From Deefgea piscis (GTDB lineage Bacteria; Pseudomonadota; Gammaproteobacteria; Burkholderiales; Chitinibacteraceae): 64,000 nt of DNA. Below the pieces are notes generated by a model. It was not told the origin of the DNA. It ran no database searches and saw only the letters and a program-made list of their open reading frames with translations. This document shows positions 43,281-53,498 of the stretch, piece by piece (positions within the stretch are counted from its first letter, which is position 1; each line of letters starts with the position of its first letter). The stretch is from NCBI RefSeq assembly GCF_013284055.1, contig NZ_CP054143.1, positions 62,001 through 126,000 of the forward strand. Reading direction: 5' to 3'. Both the position numbers and the translations under genes were made by a program.

Positions 43281-43799
43281 TCACAGACCTCGGCGACGAA
43301 TTTCAAGCAAACGGATTTTAGCCAAATACGACAAAGGCACTAAAAAGCCGACAAAGGCCACCAGCAGCCAAAATGGCATCGACATGCCAAACAAAGAAAA
43401 ATCCACGACCGAGCAATCACCAACCGGACGAATCACCGCAGAAATCCAAGCAGGTAAGGCATTTAAATCAATAGGAAACGGTAAACTAGACGCGCAATTC
43501 ACCCCCGTTTCTGCCGGCGCATATTGCAGCATTAAATGCCAAACAGTGATTCCTGCGCCCCACAATGCCACTGCGGCATACACGCCAGAAAACCACATCA
43601 CCCCGCGCCTGGTAGTTGGCTGCCAGATTGCCGAAAGCAAACTCAGTAAACCCAGCGTAATAACTAGCATGCGTTCGTAAACACAAAGTAAACACGGCAT
43701 AAGCCACTGATAAAACTGGTGATAAAGTGCAAACCCCATCATGCCGACACAGAGCAAAAACAGAGCAAAAAACCCCACACGCCAACGCAACCAAGCCAT
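43281..43799 (-). CDS. dsbB: Disulfide bond formation protein DsbB
   Basis: A 172-residue inner-membrane protein with four helices that reoxidises DsbA and passes electrons to quinone. From the ATG at 43799 the first cysteine pair is C36-x-x-C39 in MPCLLCVYER, and the second pair is C101 and C128 in the second periplasmic loop. GGAG lies 7 bases upstream of that ATG. Pairing of dsbB with oxyR links envelope thiol oxidation and peroxide sensing in one transcript. Confidence 0.93.
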   Translation of the reverse strand: MAWLRWRVGFFALFLLCVGMMGFALYHQFYQWLMPCLLCVYERMLVITLGLLSLLSAIWQPTTRRGVMWFSGVYAAVALWGAGITVWHLMLQYAPAETGVNCASSLPFPIDLNALPAWISAVIRPVGDCSVVDFSLFGMSMPFWLLVAFVGFLVPLSYLAKIRLLEIRRRGL

Positions 43800-43827
43800 G
43801 CCCAAACTCCGACAAGATAGAAAATAA

Positions 43828-45003
43828 CTATTCTACGCTGCTTGCCTTAGAATTTGCAGTCAAAAAAACACTCAGCTCAGCTTCTTTATCCATCGCATCT
43901 CGATAGCCCAATCGAATCAACTGCCGCAAATACGCCTGACTAAATAATAAATAACTCGCCACCACCGAGCCCTGCCGTCGAAACGCCCCCAAGCCGCCCA
44001 ATAAAAACCGCATTCCCAATGGAAAATCCCGACTAAAGCTTAAAGTTAATTTTTCTAGCGGTTTGGATGGCGAAATCGTCAGCACCTCAATCGGATGCAA
44101 TTCAAGCTGACCGTTAAGCCGCGCGGCCAGCGGCACATACGACAAGGTTCGATTAATCCGCGTCATTCGTTCTAAATCGGTATCCAAACTATCTAAAAAC
44201 ACACTATTAAAAAGTTGCCCCGTCACCTGCGCCAAAGTGGGATAAGACGGACTATGCAGCCGCGTCGGTCCATGATCAGAACGCGGCGCAACCCCAATCA
44301 CCAACACGCGTCGAGCGCCCAAATGAATCGCCGGGCTCAGCGGGGCGATTTGCCGCACTGAGCCATCACCAAAATATTCACGATGGATATGTTCCGCAGG
44401 AAAAATCAGCGGTATAGCGCTAGACGCCATTAAATGCGAGACATTGAGCTCAGTACGTACCCCTACTCGCTTCGCTCTTGACCAAACAGACAGATCCGCC
44501 GCACCTTGAAAAAAAGACACTGACTGCCCACTGCTATAACCGAGCGCCGAAATCGCCACCGCACGTAAAGCACCACTTTGGATATGTCGTTCAATTTGGC
44601 CAAAATCCACTTCGCGGCTCAATAAAGCACGCAAAGGCGCATTATCTAAAAAGGCGCGTGGATTACGCTCGCCCAAACCACCACACAATAAAGCCAACAA
44701 CCAATGCGCTGCCGTTTTGCTTAAATATGGCAAATCGGCCAGATAAATCGATTCACCCCGCAAACCTTGCCACATCCGCGCCAATTGCAGCACTGCACGA
44801 TGAAAATCCCCTGCCCCCACCGCCATCGCCGCGGCATTAATCGCCCCCGCCGAAGTACCGCAGATGATCGGAAATGGATTTTGACTACCACGTGGTAATA
44901 TTTTGGCAATCGCCAACAACACCCCCACCTGATAAGCCGCCCGCGCACCACCGCCAGACAAAATCAGCGCCGTTTTTGGCGCAATTGAGCCAACTGGTTT
45001 CAT
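43828..45003 (-). CDS. Patatin-like phospholipase family protein
   Basis: A 391-residue patatin-fold lipase. The oxyanion loop GGGARAAYQVGVL (17-29), the nucleophile motif GTSAG (49-53, Ser51) and the catalytic Asp in DGSVRQ (about residue 212) form the Ser-Asp dyad. There is no signal peptide. Bacterial patatins act on phospholipids; roles range from membrane turnover to secreted toxins, and nothing here decides which. It is the first gene of the patatin-dsbB-oxyR transcript. Confidence 0.9.
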   Translation of the reverse strand: MKPVGSIAPKTALILSGGGARAAYQVGVLLAIAKILPRGSQNPFPIICGTSAGAINAAAMAVGAGDFHRAVLQLARMWQGLRGESIYLADLPYLSKTAAHWLLALLCGGLGERNPRAFLDNAPLRALLSREVDFGQIERHIQSGALRAVAISALGYSSGQSVSFFQGAADLSVWSRAKRVGVRTELNVSHLMASSAIPLIFPAEHIHREYFGDGSVRQIAPLSPAIHLGARRVLVIGVAPRSDHGPTRLHSPSYPTLAQVTGQLFNSVFLDSLDTDLERMTRINRTLSYVPLAARLNGQLELHPIEVLTISPSKPLEKLTLSFSRDFPLGMRFLLGGLGAFRRQGSVVASYLLFSQAYLRQLIRLGYRDAMDKEAELSVFLTANSKASSVE

Positions 45004-45159
45004 GATTGAATTCTCCAGTCACGACAATGGAACAACGAATAAACCCTAAGCCAGTAAAGGGCGCATGGCGCGCTGAATTTAACGCATCAATACCAACCCA
45101 GTGGCTGGTTTGCCGATATAAATATGACACACACAACAAGCAAATAAACGGCAATTACC

Positions 45160-45192
45160 CTGCATTTTTGGATTGGCAATCTAAAAATGCAG
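45160..45192. promoter_or_regulatory. 33-bp near-perfect palindrome in patatin/guaB divergent spacer
   Basis: Sixteen bases on each side of G45176 are complementary, with a single G-T mismatch at 45170/45182. The centre is GATTGGCAATC and the outer arms are CTGCATTTTT and AAAAATGCAG. It lies about 108 bases upstream of the guaB ATG and 157 bases from the divergent patatin start. It could be an operator or a cruciform/hairpin; no T run follows, so it is not a plain terminator. Confidence 0.6.
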
Positions 45193-45207
45193 CTAAACTC
45201 AAGCTAA

Positions 45208-46767
<1,560 letters not shown>

Positions 46768-46784
46768 ATTGCTTGAGTTTGGAT

Positions 46785-46816
46785 AAAAAAACCGCTGACA
46801 CGTCAGCGGTTTTTTT
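46785..46816 (+). terminator. Terminator of guaB
   Basis: ACCGCTGA (46791-46798) pairs with TCAGCGGT (46803-46810) across CACG, with A and T runs on the two sides. Confidence 0.92.
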
Positions 46817-46840
46817 GCGCTTAACTATTTAGCGCCATCA

Positions 46841-46888
46841 GTATATAGATACAGCCATTATGCAATAACGATTACAAAGTAATACCCA
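46841..46888. repeat. GGGTAT...ATACCC intergenic repeat, copy 5
   Basis: Left end GTATATAGAT, right end AAAGTAATACCCAA. The left arm is degenerate. It sits in the guaB/pit spacer. Confidence 0.45.
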
Positions 46889-46991
46889 ACATAGATACGC
46901 TAAACAAAACACACCCCTACTACATCACCAGCAATAAAATACAACATACCCATACCAATCTAATTCCTCAATCGCCTTCAATCGAAACCAA

Positions 46992-47020
46992 TAAAAAAGC
47001 GCCAGTCATTTGCTGGCGCT
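46992..47020 (-). terminator. Terminator of the phosphate transporter gene
   Basis: AGCGCCAG (46998-47005) pairs with CTGGCGCT (47013-47020). On the minus strand it is followed by TTTTTT. Confidence 0.9.
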
Positions 47021-47036
47021 ATTTTCATCGAGTGGC

Positions 47037-48620
47037 TTAAGCCGGCATCAACATGCCGCGCAACATAAAGAACAACATCGCCGACAGCAAGGCCGAAATG
47101 GGTAGCGTTACAATCCATGCGGCCGCAATCTTCATAATTTGCGAGCGTTTCACGAGTTCTTGGCGATAGACTTTTTTCAAGCCTTTGCGCTCCATTTTAG
47201 AAAAATGCGCCGGATCAAGTTGCGATTTGGCTTGCTGCTTCAGCTCTTGCAACATCAAGGCTTTTTCTTTTAAGCCGGCTTTATTAAAGCGCAGCAAGAA
47301 CGTATCTACCGCAGTCTCATCGCCTTCTGGATGATGCGCCTTAATTTCATCCAGCGTACGCGCATGGTTGGCTTTAAGGTATTCACGCAAGAAACCAACG
47401 CCAAACACGCCACCGACCGCAATATGTGTCGAACTCACCGGCAAACCCAATTGACTGGCAAAAATCACCGTAATCGTTGCCGCCATCGCAATACAGAAAG
47501 CCCGCATTTGATCGAGTTCAGTAATTTCCGAACCGACAGTACGAATCACCTTAGGCCCATACAGCGCCAAACCGAGTGCAATACCCATCGCGCCAATCAC
47601 CATAATCCACAGTGGAATGCTGGCACTGTCTTGCAAGCTAGTCCCACTACTGATTAGCGCATCATTAATTGCGGCTAAAGGACCAATTGCATTGGCCACA
47701 TCATTGGCGCCATGGGCAAAACTTAACAAGGCGGCAGCAAAAATCAAAGGAATGGTAAAGAAACGATTCACGCTTTGCTTATTATTGGCCACATCGTTAA
47801 TTCGCGACCGAATCACCGGCGCCAAAATGGCACAAACAACCGCACCGATTGCGAAGCCAATCCCAACAGCAAACCAAAAATCAACTTTCCAAATTTTATT
47901 CAAACCTTTGAGCATTAAATAAGTGCTAAAAGTCCACGCCATCAACCCCACCAACACTGGAATCATTTTCGCCGCCGCGGCGAGCATATTGGTTTGGTAA
48001 GTAATCGTTCGTTTAATCAGATATAAAAATATCGCCGCAAAAATACCACCGAGCAAAGGCGAAATCACCCAACTGATGGCAATCATCCCCACTTGCCCCC
48101 AATCGGCGATCCCCATGCCACCAGCCGCGACACCCGCCCCCAAAACCGCCCCAACAATGGAATGCGTGGTCGAAACTGGCGCCCCTACCACCGTGGCAAT
48201 ATTGAGCCACAATGCACCCGCCAACAAAGCCGCCAACATAATCCAGATAAAGGTTTGTTTATCCGGAATCAAACTCGGGTCAATAATGCCGCTACGGATG
48301 GTCGACACCACATCGCCGCCCGCCACAATCGCCCCTGTCGCCTCAAAAATCCCAGCAATAATTAAAGCCCCACCCATCGTCAGCGCTTTAGAGCCGACCG
48401 CAGGACCCACATTATTCGCCACGTCATTCGCCCCAATATTGATGGCCATATATGCACCAACAACCGAAGCCACAATCAGCATGATGCTCGGCGTGGTGCC
48501 ACGTGAAGCGGTATACAGCACAATGCCGACAATAAAGATTAAGGCAATGCCCAGTCGAATGAGCTCGACATGCCCAGATTTGGCGGCATTGTGAATGGTA
48601 TCAATTTGTTGGTGGTTCAT
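47037..48620 (-). CDS. pit: PiT family inorganic phosphate transporter
   Basis: A 527-residue low-affinity phosphate/proton symporter. The duplicated family signatures read GANDVANNVGPAVGS (N-terminal half) and GANDVANAIGPLAA (C-terminal half). About ten or more membrane helices surround a central charged cytoplasmic loop (about 390-470). The ATG at 48620 is chosen; the frame extends 40 codons upstream but that part is not membrane-like or homologous. Confidence 0.92.
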   Translation of the reverse strand: MNHQQIDTIHNAAKSGHVELIRLGIALIFIVGIVLYTASRGTTPSIMLIVASVVGAYMAINIGANDVANNVGPAVGSKALTMGGALIIAGIFEATGAIVAGGDVVSTIRSGIIDPSLIPDKQTFIWIMLAALLAGALWLNIATVVGAPVSTTHSIVGAVLGAGVAAGGMGIADWGQVGMIAISWVISPLLGGIFAAIFLYLIKRTITYQTNMLAAAAKMIPVLVGLMAWTFSTYLMLKGLNKIWKVDFWFAVGIGFAIGAVVCAILAPVIRSRINDVANNKQSVNRFFTIPLIFAAALLSFAHGANDVANAIGPLAAINDALISSGTSLQDSASIPLWIMVIGAMGIALGLALYGPKVIRTVGSEITELDQMRAFCIAMAATITVIFASQLGLPVSSTHIAVGGVFGVGFLREYLKANHARTLDEIKAHHPEGDETAVDTFLLRFNKAGLKEKALMLQELKQQAKSQLDPAHFSKMERKGLKKVYRQELVKRSQIMKIAAAWIVTLPISALLSAMLFFMLRGMLMPA

Positions 48621-48863
48621 AGCTTCACTGTGATTGCTAGGTTGGTCGAAATAGCGGTTGCAACCCGCCTTCATAAACGCGCTATTGTGCGCCTTGCCAT
48701 AACGAAGGGCGACGCAAAAACTCACACAATACAAAATCAATAGCGCAAAAATTTAAAACCCGCCACGCTCAACCCGAAACACGGTGAAAAATCAGCCTAC
48801 CCCTTGATTCACACTTTAAAAACCATCAACACTCGCACAGCAGAAAACCATCGCAATACCATA

Positions 48864-48912
48864 GGTATCTAGCTAAAAGCCTTATAAATAAAGACCTAAA
48901 GTACAATACCCA
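48864..48912. repeat. GGGTAT...ATACCC intergenic repeat, copy 6
   Basis: Left end GGTATCTAGCTAAAAGCC, right end ACCTAAAGTACAATACCCA. Both ends match the family pattern closely. Confidence 0.5.
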
Positions 48913-49174
48913 ACTATATTTGGTGTTTTTTAACCATATAAGCACCACACAATCTGACCCACCTTCGAGATAGCCAATTACAAATGCGCCCAATTTACAG
49001 CCGCTACACAGTCAACATCCCACACCTAAATTGAGTATGCTCCCCCACGGTTAACGCTGATTTTTAACCTTGACATCACAGCCAACACCCCAGCCAAGAC
49101 TCAGCCACGCCAAAAGCTTATTTGAGCATGACCCAAGACAATAACTTAGCGTCAGATATAAACAGAAAGTATAC

Positions 49175-49205
49175 GTAGGGTGGAATAAACGAAGTGCATT
49201 CCACC
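49175..49205. repeat. REP-like palindrome GTAGGGTGGAAT...ATTCCACC
   Basis: GGTGGAAT (49179-49186) and ATTCCACC (49198-49205) are inverted copies around an 11-base loop, preceded by CGTAGG. It has the same layout as the GTAGGGCGGGTT...AACCCGCC elements on the other side of the RES gene. Confidence 0.65.
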
Positions 49206-49348
49206 TTGATGCAGCGGGACGCGGCGTGCTGCGGTGGGATGCATTGGGATGTGCGGGGTTTATATCACCCCACTTGCTTGTTGAATGTTTTGATAAAAAA
49301 ACCGCTGCGAGTCAGCGTTTTTTTGGGCTTGGATTTGTATCAATTCAG

Positions 49349-49400
49349 TGGGTATATGACTCTAACCATTATTTATAAATGCTTACGTTGAAATACATAC
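49349..49400. repeat. GGGTAT...ATACCC intergenic repeat, degenerate copy 7
   Basis: A clear left end TGGGTATATG and an AT-rich middle (ATTTATAAATGC), but the right end is eroded to GAAATACATAC. Confidence 0.3.
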
Positions 49401-49454
49401 ACCAGCATTATAGATGTGTGAAAATCCTGCAAAGATTTGCGCACCAAAATCAGC

Positions 49455-49690
49455 AATTAGCCTGCTGCGCAGGCGGTGAACCGGCGGTTTCGCCCGCCAA
49501 ACGAGCAAGGGGTGGGTCTTGCCCCGCCCCTTGCAACCCCCGCGCGCCCGATCACCACGAAACCCCGTCCGTCCGGCAATTGGCAAGGCGACGCGAAAAC
49601 TCGCTGCGCGCTAACGTCGCGCAGCTCAAACAGTCGCGTCTTAAAACCTTGCCAATCCCCTCCCGAACGGCGCGGCTCCACGGGCAATCC
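49455..49690. repeat. GC-rich block of unknown nature
   Basis: About 235 bases far richer in G and C than the flanks. It includes the small palindrome GAACCGGCGGTTTC and tracts such as GGGGTGGG and CCCCGCCCC. It has several overlapping reading frames on both strands, none with start signals or recognisable protein features. It resembles a repeat or transferred fragment rather than a gene. Confidence 0.4.
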
Positions 49691-49767
49691 GCACTAATTA
49701 ACTGTGCTGACAACCCTGCATATGATCCACGGAAATCGGAACACTCAATAATCATCAGCAGACTAAA

Positions 49768-50661
49768 TCATGATGCAGGATTAATTACATGCTCCCAGCT
49801 TACTTTGCCAGTTGATAATATGACTCCTCGCTCTCCAAAATAAAATTTAATCGATTTTTTCTTATCATCGAGGCTATTATCATGCGCCCAGCCAGAATCA
49901 AGATTCAATGTAACTCTTCTTAAGGATTCAATTTTCAAATTTTCTTTTGCAAATTCTGAATCCCAAGCGATATTAATTACACCATTTCCGCATAATTGCA
50001 GTGCTCGATTCATAGCACATGATGGATAAATAAAAACTGGCGTTTTACATCTATGTCCTCTTAGGTCCATTAGTAATTCGACAATTGCAGCCGTTGATTT
50101 GTAACGATCTCTTAATCCAATCTCAGGATTTATCTTAAATTCTGAGATTAAAAATTTCGACACTTTACTATTAACAGGAATAGAACCGAATAACTCAGGA
50201 TTTAAATCATGGCATACAGGTACATTAAGTGAATCTCTATTCTTGAGCTTATAAACTATTACGACAAACCGATTACCTGGTTTTATATTAAGCTCCTCAA
50301 TAATCGATAATAGATCGCGCTCAATATTTACACCCCAAACTGTATATAACTTTGAACTCCCCGCTTTATTACAACGACCAAGTTTTGCAACCGAAACTGG
50401 CGGAGCCCAAAAGTCATCGCAATGATTATATGGAACTCCGTCTTCTTCCAGTCTTGCGCGAACAAAATAAACATCTTGTGTTAACTGCACTTCACCGAAT
50501 CTTAATTCACTCCGTTCATTTTTGATCAAAGAGAGTAGTTGAATATCAATTTCGCGCTGAGAGAGCTGCCTAAAGTCCTGTCTTGAATATTCTATTCGTC
50601 GCTGATAAAAACTTTTCTTCAAATGCGCCCCCTTCTTTTCATTCAAATACCTGTATCTCAT
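49768..50661 (-). CDS. RES-domain family protein (putative NAD-degrading toxin-like)
   Basis: A 297-residue protein, AT-rich compared with its neighbours. The region from about residue 63 to 240 shows the RES-domain pattern: VYFVRARL (R68/R70), FWAPP (87-88), LGRCNKAG (GR 95-96, N98), SSKLYTVWGVNIERDL (candidate Glu at 114 or 122-123) and VFIYPSCAMNRALQL (Ser214). In characterised RES toxins Arg, Glu and Ser form the NAD+-degrading site. The N-terminal 60 residues are charged and not recognised. No antitoxin (Xre-type) gene is adjacent. Start choice is uncertain: ATG 50661, TTG 50679, or TTG 50622, which has AAGGGGG just upstream. Function is inferred. Confidence 0.6.
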   Translation of the reverse strand: MRYRYLNEKKGAHLKKSFYQRRIEYSRQDFRQLSQREIDIQLLSLIKNERSELRFGEVQLTQDVYFVRARLEEDGVPYNHCDDFWAPPVSVAKLGRCNKAGSSKLYTVWGVNIERDLLSIIEELNIKPGNRFVVIVYKLKNRDSLNVPVCHDLNPELFGSIPVNSKVSKFLISEFKINPEIGLRDRYKSTAAIVELLMDLRGHRCKTPVFIYPSCAMNRALQLCGNGVINIAWDSEFAKENLKIESLRRVTLNLDSGWAHDNSLDDKKKSIKFYFGERGVILSTGKVSWEHVINPAS

Positions 50662-50797
50662 ATACTTGGCTACGTTCAACAGCCAACCATCATTCCATTT
50701 TTTCTAAGATTGTACCGCGGCATACCACACAACTCCCCATCATCATGCGGCATATTGCCGCCATACGTCGAATTCGTTCTACAACTATGTAGCCTTG

Positions 50798-50830
50798 TAG
50801 GGCGGGTTAGTTTTATCAACCCACCCTGAG
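50798..50830. repeat. REP-like palindrome GTAGGGCGGGTTA...AACCCACC
   Basis: GGCGGGTT and AACCCACC are near-inverted copies around an 8-10 base loop. Same layout as the elements at 49175 and 50857. Confidence 0.6.
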
Positions 50831-50856
50831 CAAAGTTGTGATGTCAGAATCATACT

Positions 50857-50894
50857 GGCGGGTTACGCCTAAAGGCTAACCCGCCCTACGCACC
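50857..50894. repeat. REP-like palindrome, copy A
   Basis: GGCGGGTTA (50857-50865) and TAACCCGCC (50877-50885) pair perfectly; between them lies CGCCTAAAGGC. CTACGCACC follows. Nearly identical to copy B at 51433. Confidence 0.75.
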
Positions 50895-50929
50895 TGCACC
50901 GATGTATTTGCTTGCAAAGCTTTATCTAC

Positions 50930-51230
50930 AAGGCGTAGAGATCAATACATCGATTTAAAAACAAGCCTCGTTGAGCTGCGCGAGATCCCGTGTAGCAAGC
51001 TGAGCGAGGAACAAGCGGGGCGGGGTTTTTGCGATCATTGTTTGAGGCCGCAGGCCGAGTTTTGATCGCAACCGCCTCGATTGTCCGCAGCGAAGGTACG
51101 GGCGTAGCCCGCGCAGATACTCGGGTCGCCTTTAGCTTCGCAGAAACTGCGCCTTCGGCTTGTTTTCTTTGGCCCACACTTTCTTTGGCGAAGCAAAGAA
51201 AGGTGGGTGCCGCGCGGCATTAGCGCGACT
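50930..51230. repeat. GC-rich repeat-like block with hairpin
   Basis: A GC-rich stretch ending in a strong hairpin, TTTCTTTGGCGAAGCAAAGAAA (two arms TTTCTTTG and CAAAGAAA, about 51180-51201). It can be read as short proteins in several frames, but none has a ribosome-binding site or conserved features. It probably belongs to a dispersed repeat class. Confidence 0.45.
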
Positions 51231-51432
51231 TTGATTGAAAGAGCGCGAATTCAAGCCAACATCACCCCATCGGCGTATTGCCGCTGCGCGTCGAATACGC
51301 CCTACAAAAGTTACACTGTCAATTGAACTAGAAAGCCCAACGTTGACCGCGCGATTGTTGGGCTGCGCAGGCTTAGCCCAACTTACTCAATCTAAGCATC
51401 GCTGATCGCAATTGCGCTGCCGGAACTGGATC

Positions 51433-51489
51433 GGCGGGTTACGCCTAAAGGCTAACCCGCCCTACCTATACTAACCCGCCCTACGCACC
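51433..51489. repeat. REP-like palindrome, copy B with extra half-unit
   Basis: Bases 51433-51465 repeat copy A (50857-50889). A second half-unit, CTAACCCGCCCTACGCACC, follows at 51471-51489. Confidence 0.75.
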
Positions 51490-51509
51490 AATCCGACCGA
51501 CCAAAATAA

Positions 51510-51560
51510 TGGGTATATCAATACAGCCAATATCCATCAAAGCCTACCAACCAATACCCA
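51510..51560. repeat. GGGTAT...ATACCC intergenic repeat, copy 8
   Basis: GGGTAT at 51511-51516 is inverted relative to ATACCC at 51554-51559. It directly precedes the aspS terminator. Confidence 0.55.
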
Positions 51561-51562
51561 AC

Positions 51563-51591
51563 AAAAAAGGCGACCGAAGTCGCCTTTTTTT
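51563..51591 (-). terminator. Terminator of the fmdB-DUF502-aspS operon
   Basis: GGCGAC (51569-51574) pairs with GTCGCC (51579-51584) around CGAA, flanked by A6 and T7 runs so that it works in either direction. Confidence 0.9.
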
Positions 51592-51610
51592 AATCCAAGC
51601 TAATCAGCGA

Positions 51611-53416
51611 TTACGCTAAATTGGCTTGCTGAGTGTTACGCAAACGAATGTGCAATTCGCGGAGTTGTTTCTCGTCCACTTCGTTCGGTGCATTGGTTAA
51701 CAAGCACTGCGCACGTTGCGTTTTCGGGAAGGCAATCACGTCACGGATGGATTCGGCGCCGGTCATCAATGTTACCAAACGATCCAAACCAAAGGCTAAG
51801 CCGCCGTGCGGAGGGGCACCGAATTGTAGATTGTCGAGCAAGAAGCCGAATTTGTTTTGCGCTTCTTCTTCGCCAATACCGAGTGCTTCAAATACAGTTG
51901 ATTGCATATCAGCGCGGTGGATACGCACTGAACCGCCGCCCATTTCCCAACCGTTGAGGACCATATCGTAAGCGCGGGCTTTGCATTTGCCCGGATCAGA
52001 TTTAAGGAACTCGATGTGCTCAACTTTCGGGCTAGTGAACGGATGGTGGCAAGCATTCCAGCGGCCTGCGTCGTCGTCACGTTCGAACATTGGGAAGTCA
52101 ACCACCCACAATGGTTTCCAGCCGCGAGTGAAGTAACCCGCTGCTTCGCCTTTTTCGTGGCCGACTTTCAAGCGCAATGCGCCGATGGCTTCGTTCACTA
52201 CTTTTTCTTTGTCTGCGCCAAAGAAAATCAAATCGCCGGTGGTTGCACCAGTGCGGGTGATGATTTCTTGCAAGCAAGCTTCGCTCAAGTTTTTAACGAT
52301 TGGCGATTGCAAGCCAGAGCCTTCGCCGTTGCTCAGATTGGTAACGTCGTTGACTTTGATGTATGCCAAGCCTTTCGCACCGTAGATCGCTACAAACTTG
52401 GTGTAATCGTCGATTTCTTTACGGCTGATGCTCGCGCCACCTGGAATCCGCAAGCCGACTACGCGGCCGTTTTCCATGTCAGCAGCGCCACGGAAGACTT
52501 TGAATTCTTCGGTTTTCATCAAGTCAGTCAGTTCAGTGAACTGCAACGACACGCGCAAATCAGGCTTGTCTGAGCCGTACAAACGCATTGCGTCGTCATA
52601 CGCCATACGTGGGAAGTCGCCCAATTCAACGCCGATGGCTTCTTTAAATACGTGTTTGGCCATTGATTCGGTGATGTCCATGATTTCGTCTTCGTTCAAG
52701 AACGAAGTTTCGATATCAATCTGGGTGAATTCAGGCTGACGATCAGCGCGCAAATCTTCATCGCGGAAGCATTTAACGATTTGGTAGTAGCGATCGAAAC
52801 CGGCCACCATCAACAATTGTTTGAACAATTGTGGCGATTGCGGCAAGGCAAAGAATTGACCATCGTGCACGCGGCTTGGTACCAAGTAATCGCGCGCGCC
52901 TTCTGGGGTTGAGCGTGTCAACATCGGCGTTTCGATATCGATAAAGCCCAAACCATCAAGGTAGTTACGGATTAACATCGCTACGCGGTAACGCAAACGC
53001 ATGTTTTTTTGCATTACTGGGCGACGCAAATCGATCACGCGGTTGGTTAAACGCACGTTTTCAGAGAGATTTTCATCGTCGATCTGGAACGGTGGCGTTG
53101 CCGCTTGATTAAGAACGGTAATGCTTTTGGCCAAAATTTCGATTTGGCCGGTGATCATTTTAGCGTTGGTCGTGCCTTCAGGACGCGCCCGCACTTCACC
53201 GGTGATTTCCAATACGTATTCATTGCGTGTTGCATCGGCAATCGCAAAAGCTTCTGGGATATCTGGATCAAATACCACTTGCACCAAACCTTCACGGTCG
53301 CGCAAATCGATAAAAATCACACCACCATGGTCACGACGACGATGGGCCCAGCCCTTAATCGTGACAGTTTGGCCCAGATAACGACCATCAATCAAACCGC
53401 AATAATCGGTACGCAT
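51611..53416 (-). CDS. aspS: Aspartate--tRNA ligase
   Basis: A 601-residue class IIb synthetase. The N-terminal OB-fold anticodon domain ([18 protein letters not shown] then [18 protein letters not shown]) precedes the class II core with [34 protein letters not shown] and the C-terminal [12 protein letters not shown] bacterial GAD insertion domain is present. The ATG at 53416 is used; the codon before is a TTG. Third gene after fmdB and the DUF502 gene. Confidence 0.97.
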   Translation of the reverse strand: MRTDYCGLIDGRYLGQTVTIKGWAHRRRDHGGVIFIDLRDREGLVQVVFDPDIPEAFAIADATRNEYVLEITGEVRARPEGTTNAKMITGQIEILAKSITVLNQAATPPFQIDDENLSENVRLTNRVIDLRRPVMQKNMRLRYRVAMLIRNYLDGLGFIDIETPMLTRSTPEGARDYLVPSRVHDGQFFALPQSPQLFKQLLMVAGFDRYYQIVKCFRDEDLRADRQPEFTQIDIETSFLNEDEIMDITESMAKHVFKEAIGVELGDFPRMAYDDAMRLYGSDKPDLRVSLQFTELTDLMKTEEFKVFRGAADMENGRVVGLRIPGGASISRKEIDDYTKFVAIYGAKGLAYIKVNDVTNLSNGEGSGLQSPIVKNLSEACLQEIITRTGATTGDLIFFGADKEKVVNEAIGALRLKVGHEKGEAAGYFTRGWKPLWVVDFPMFERDDDAGRWNACHHPFTSPKVEHIEFLKSDPGKCKARAYDMVLNGWEMGGGSVRIHRADMQSTVFEALGIGEEEAQNKFGFLLDNLQFGAPPHGGLAFGLDRLVTLMTGAESIRDVIAFPKTQRAQCLLTNAPNEVDEKQLRELHIRLRNTQQANLA

Positions 53417-53498
53417 CAAAGAACTTCCTCAAAATAAATAACACAAACAATCAATAAAACGGACAAGCCCGCTTGTGGCACAGCCACATTATTTTTAA

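Larger units (their letters stand above)
48621..49767. other. Gene-poor spacer between pit and the RES-domain gene
   Basis: 1.1 kb with no supported coding sequence. It holds repeat copy 6 (48864-48912), a REP-like palindrome (49175-49205), a terminator-like hairpin with A/T runs (49297-49327), a degenerate repeat copy (49349-49400) and a GC-rich block (about 49455-49690). The rest is AT-rich and shows nothing recognisable. Confidence 0.6.
50680..51610. other. Repeat-rich spacer between the RES gene and aspS
   Basis: 930 bases without a supported gene. It contains REP-like palindromes at 50798-50830, 50857-50894 and 51433-51489, a GC-rich block at about 50930-51230, inverted copies of AGCCCAAC (51334-51381) and repeat copy 8 (51510-51560). 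Short open frames in the GC-rich block (for example 50926-51177 minus) look like read-through of repeat DNA. Confidence 0.6.

Noticed and set aside
49379-49843. Overlapping open frames in the GC-rich block near 49.5 kb
   Set aside because: Several frames on both strands are open at once because of high GC content; none has a ribosome-binding site or family features.
50926-51223. Short proteins readable in the GC-rich block near 51 kb
   Set aside because: Sequence ends in a strong hairpin and looks like dispersed repeat DNA; the frames lack start signals.
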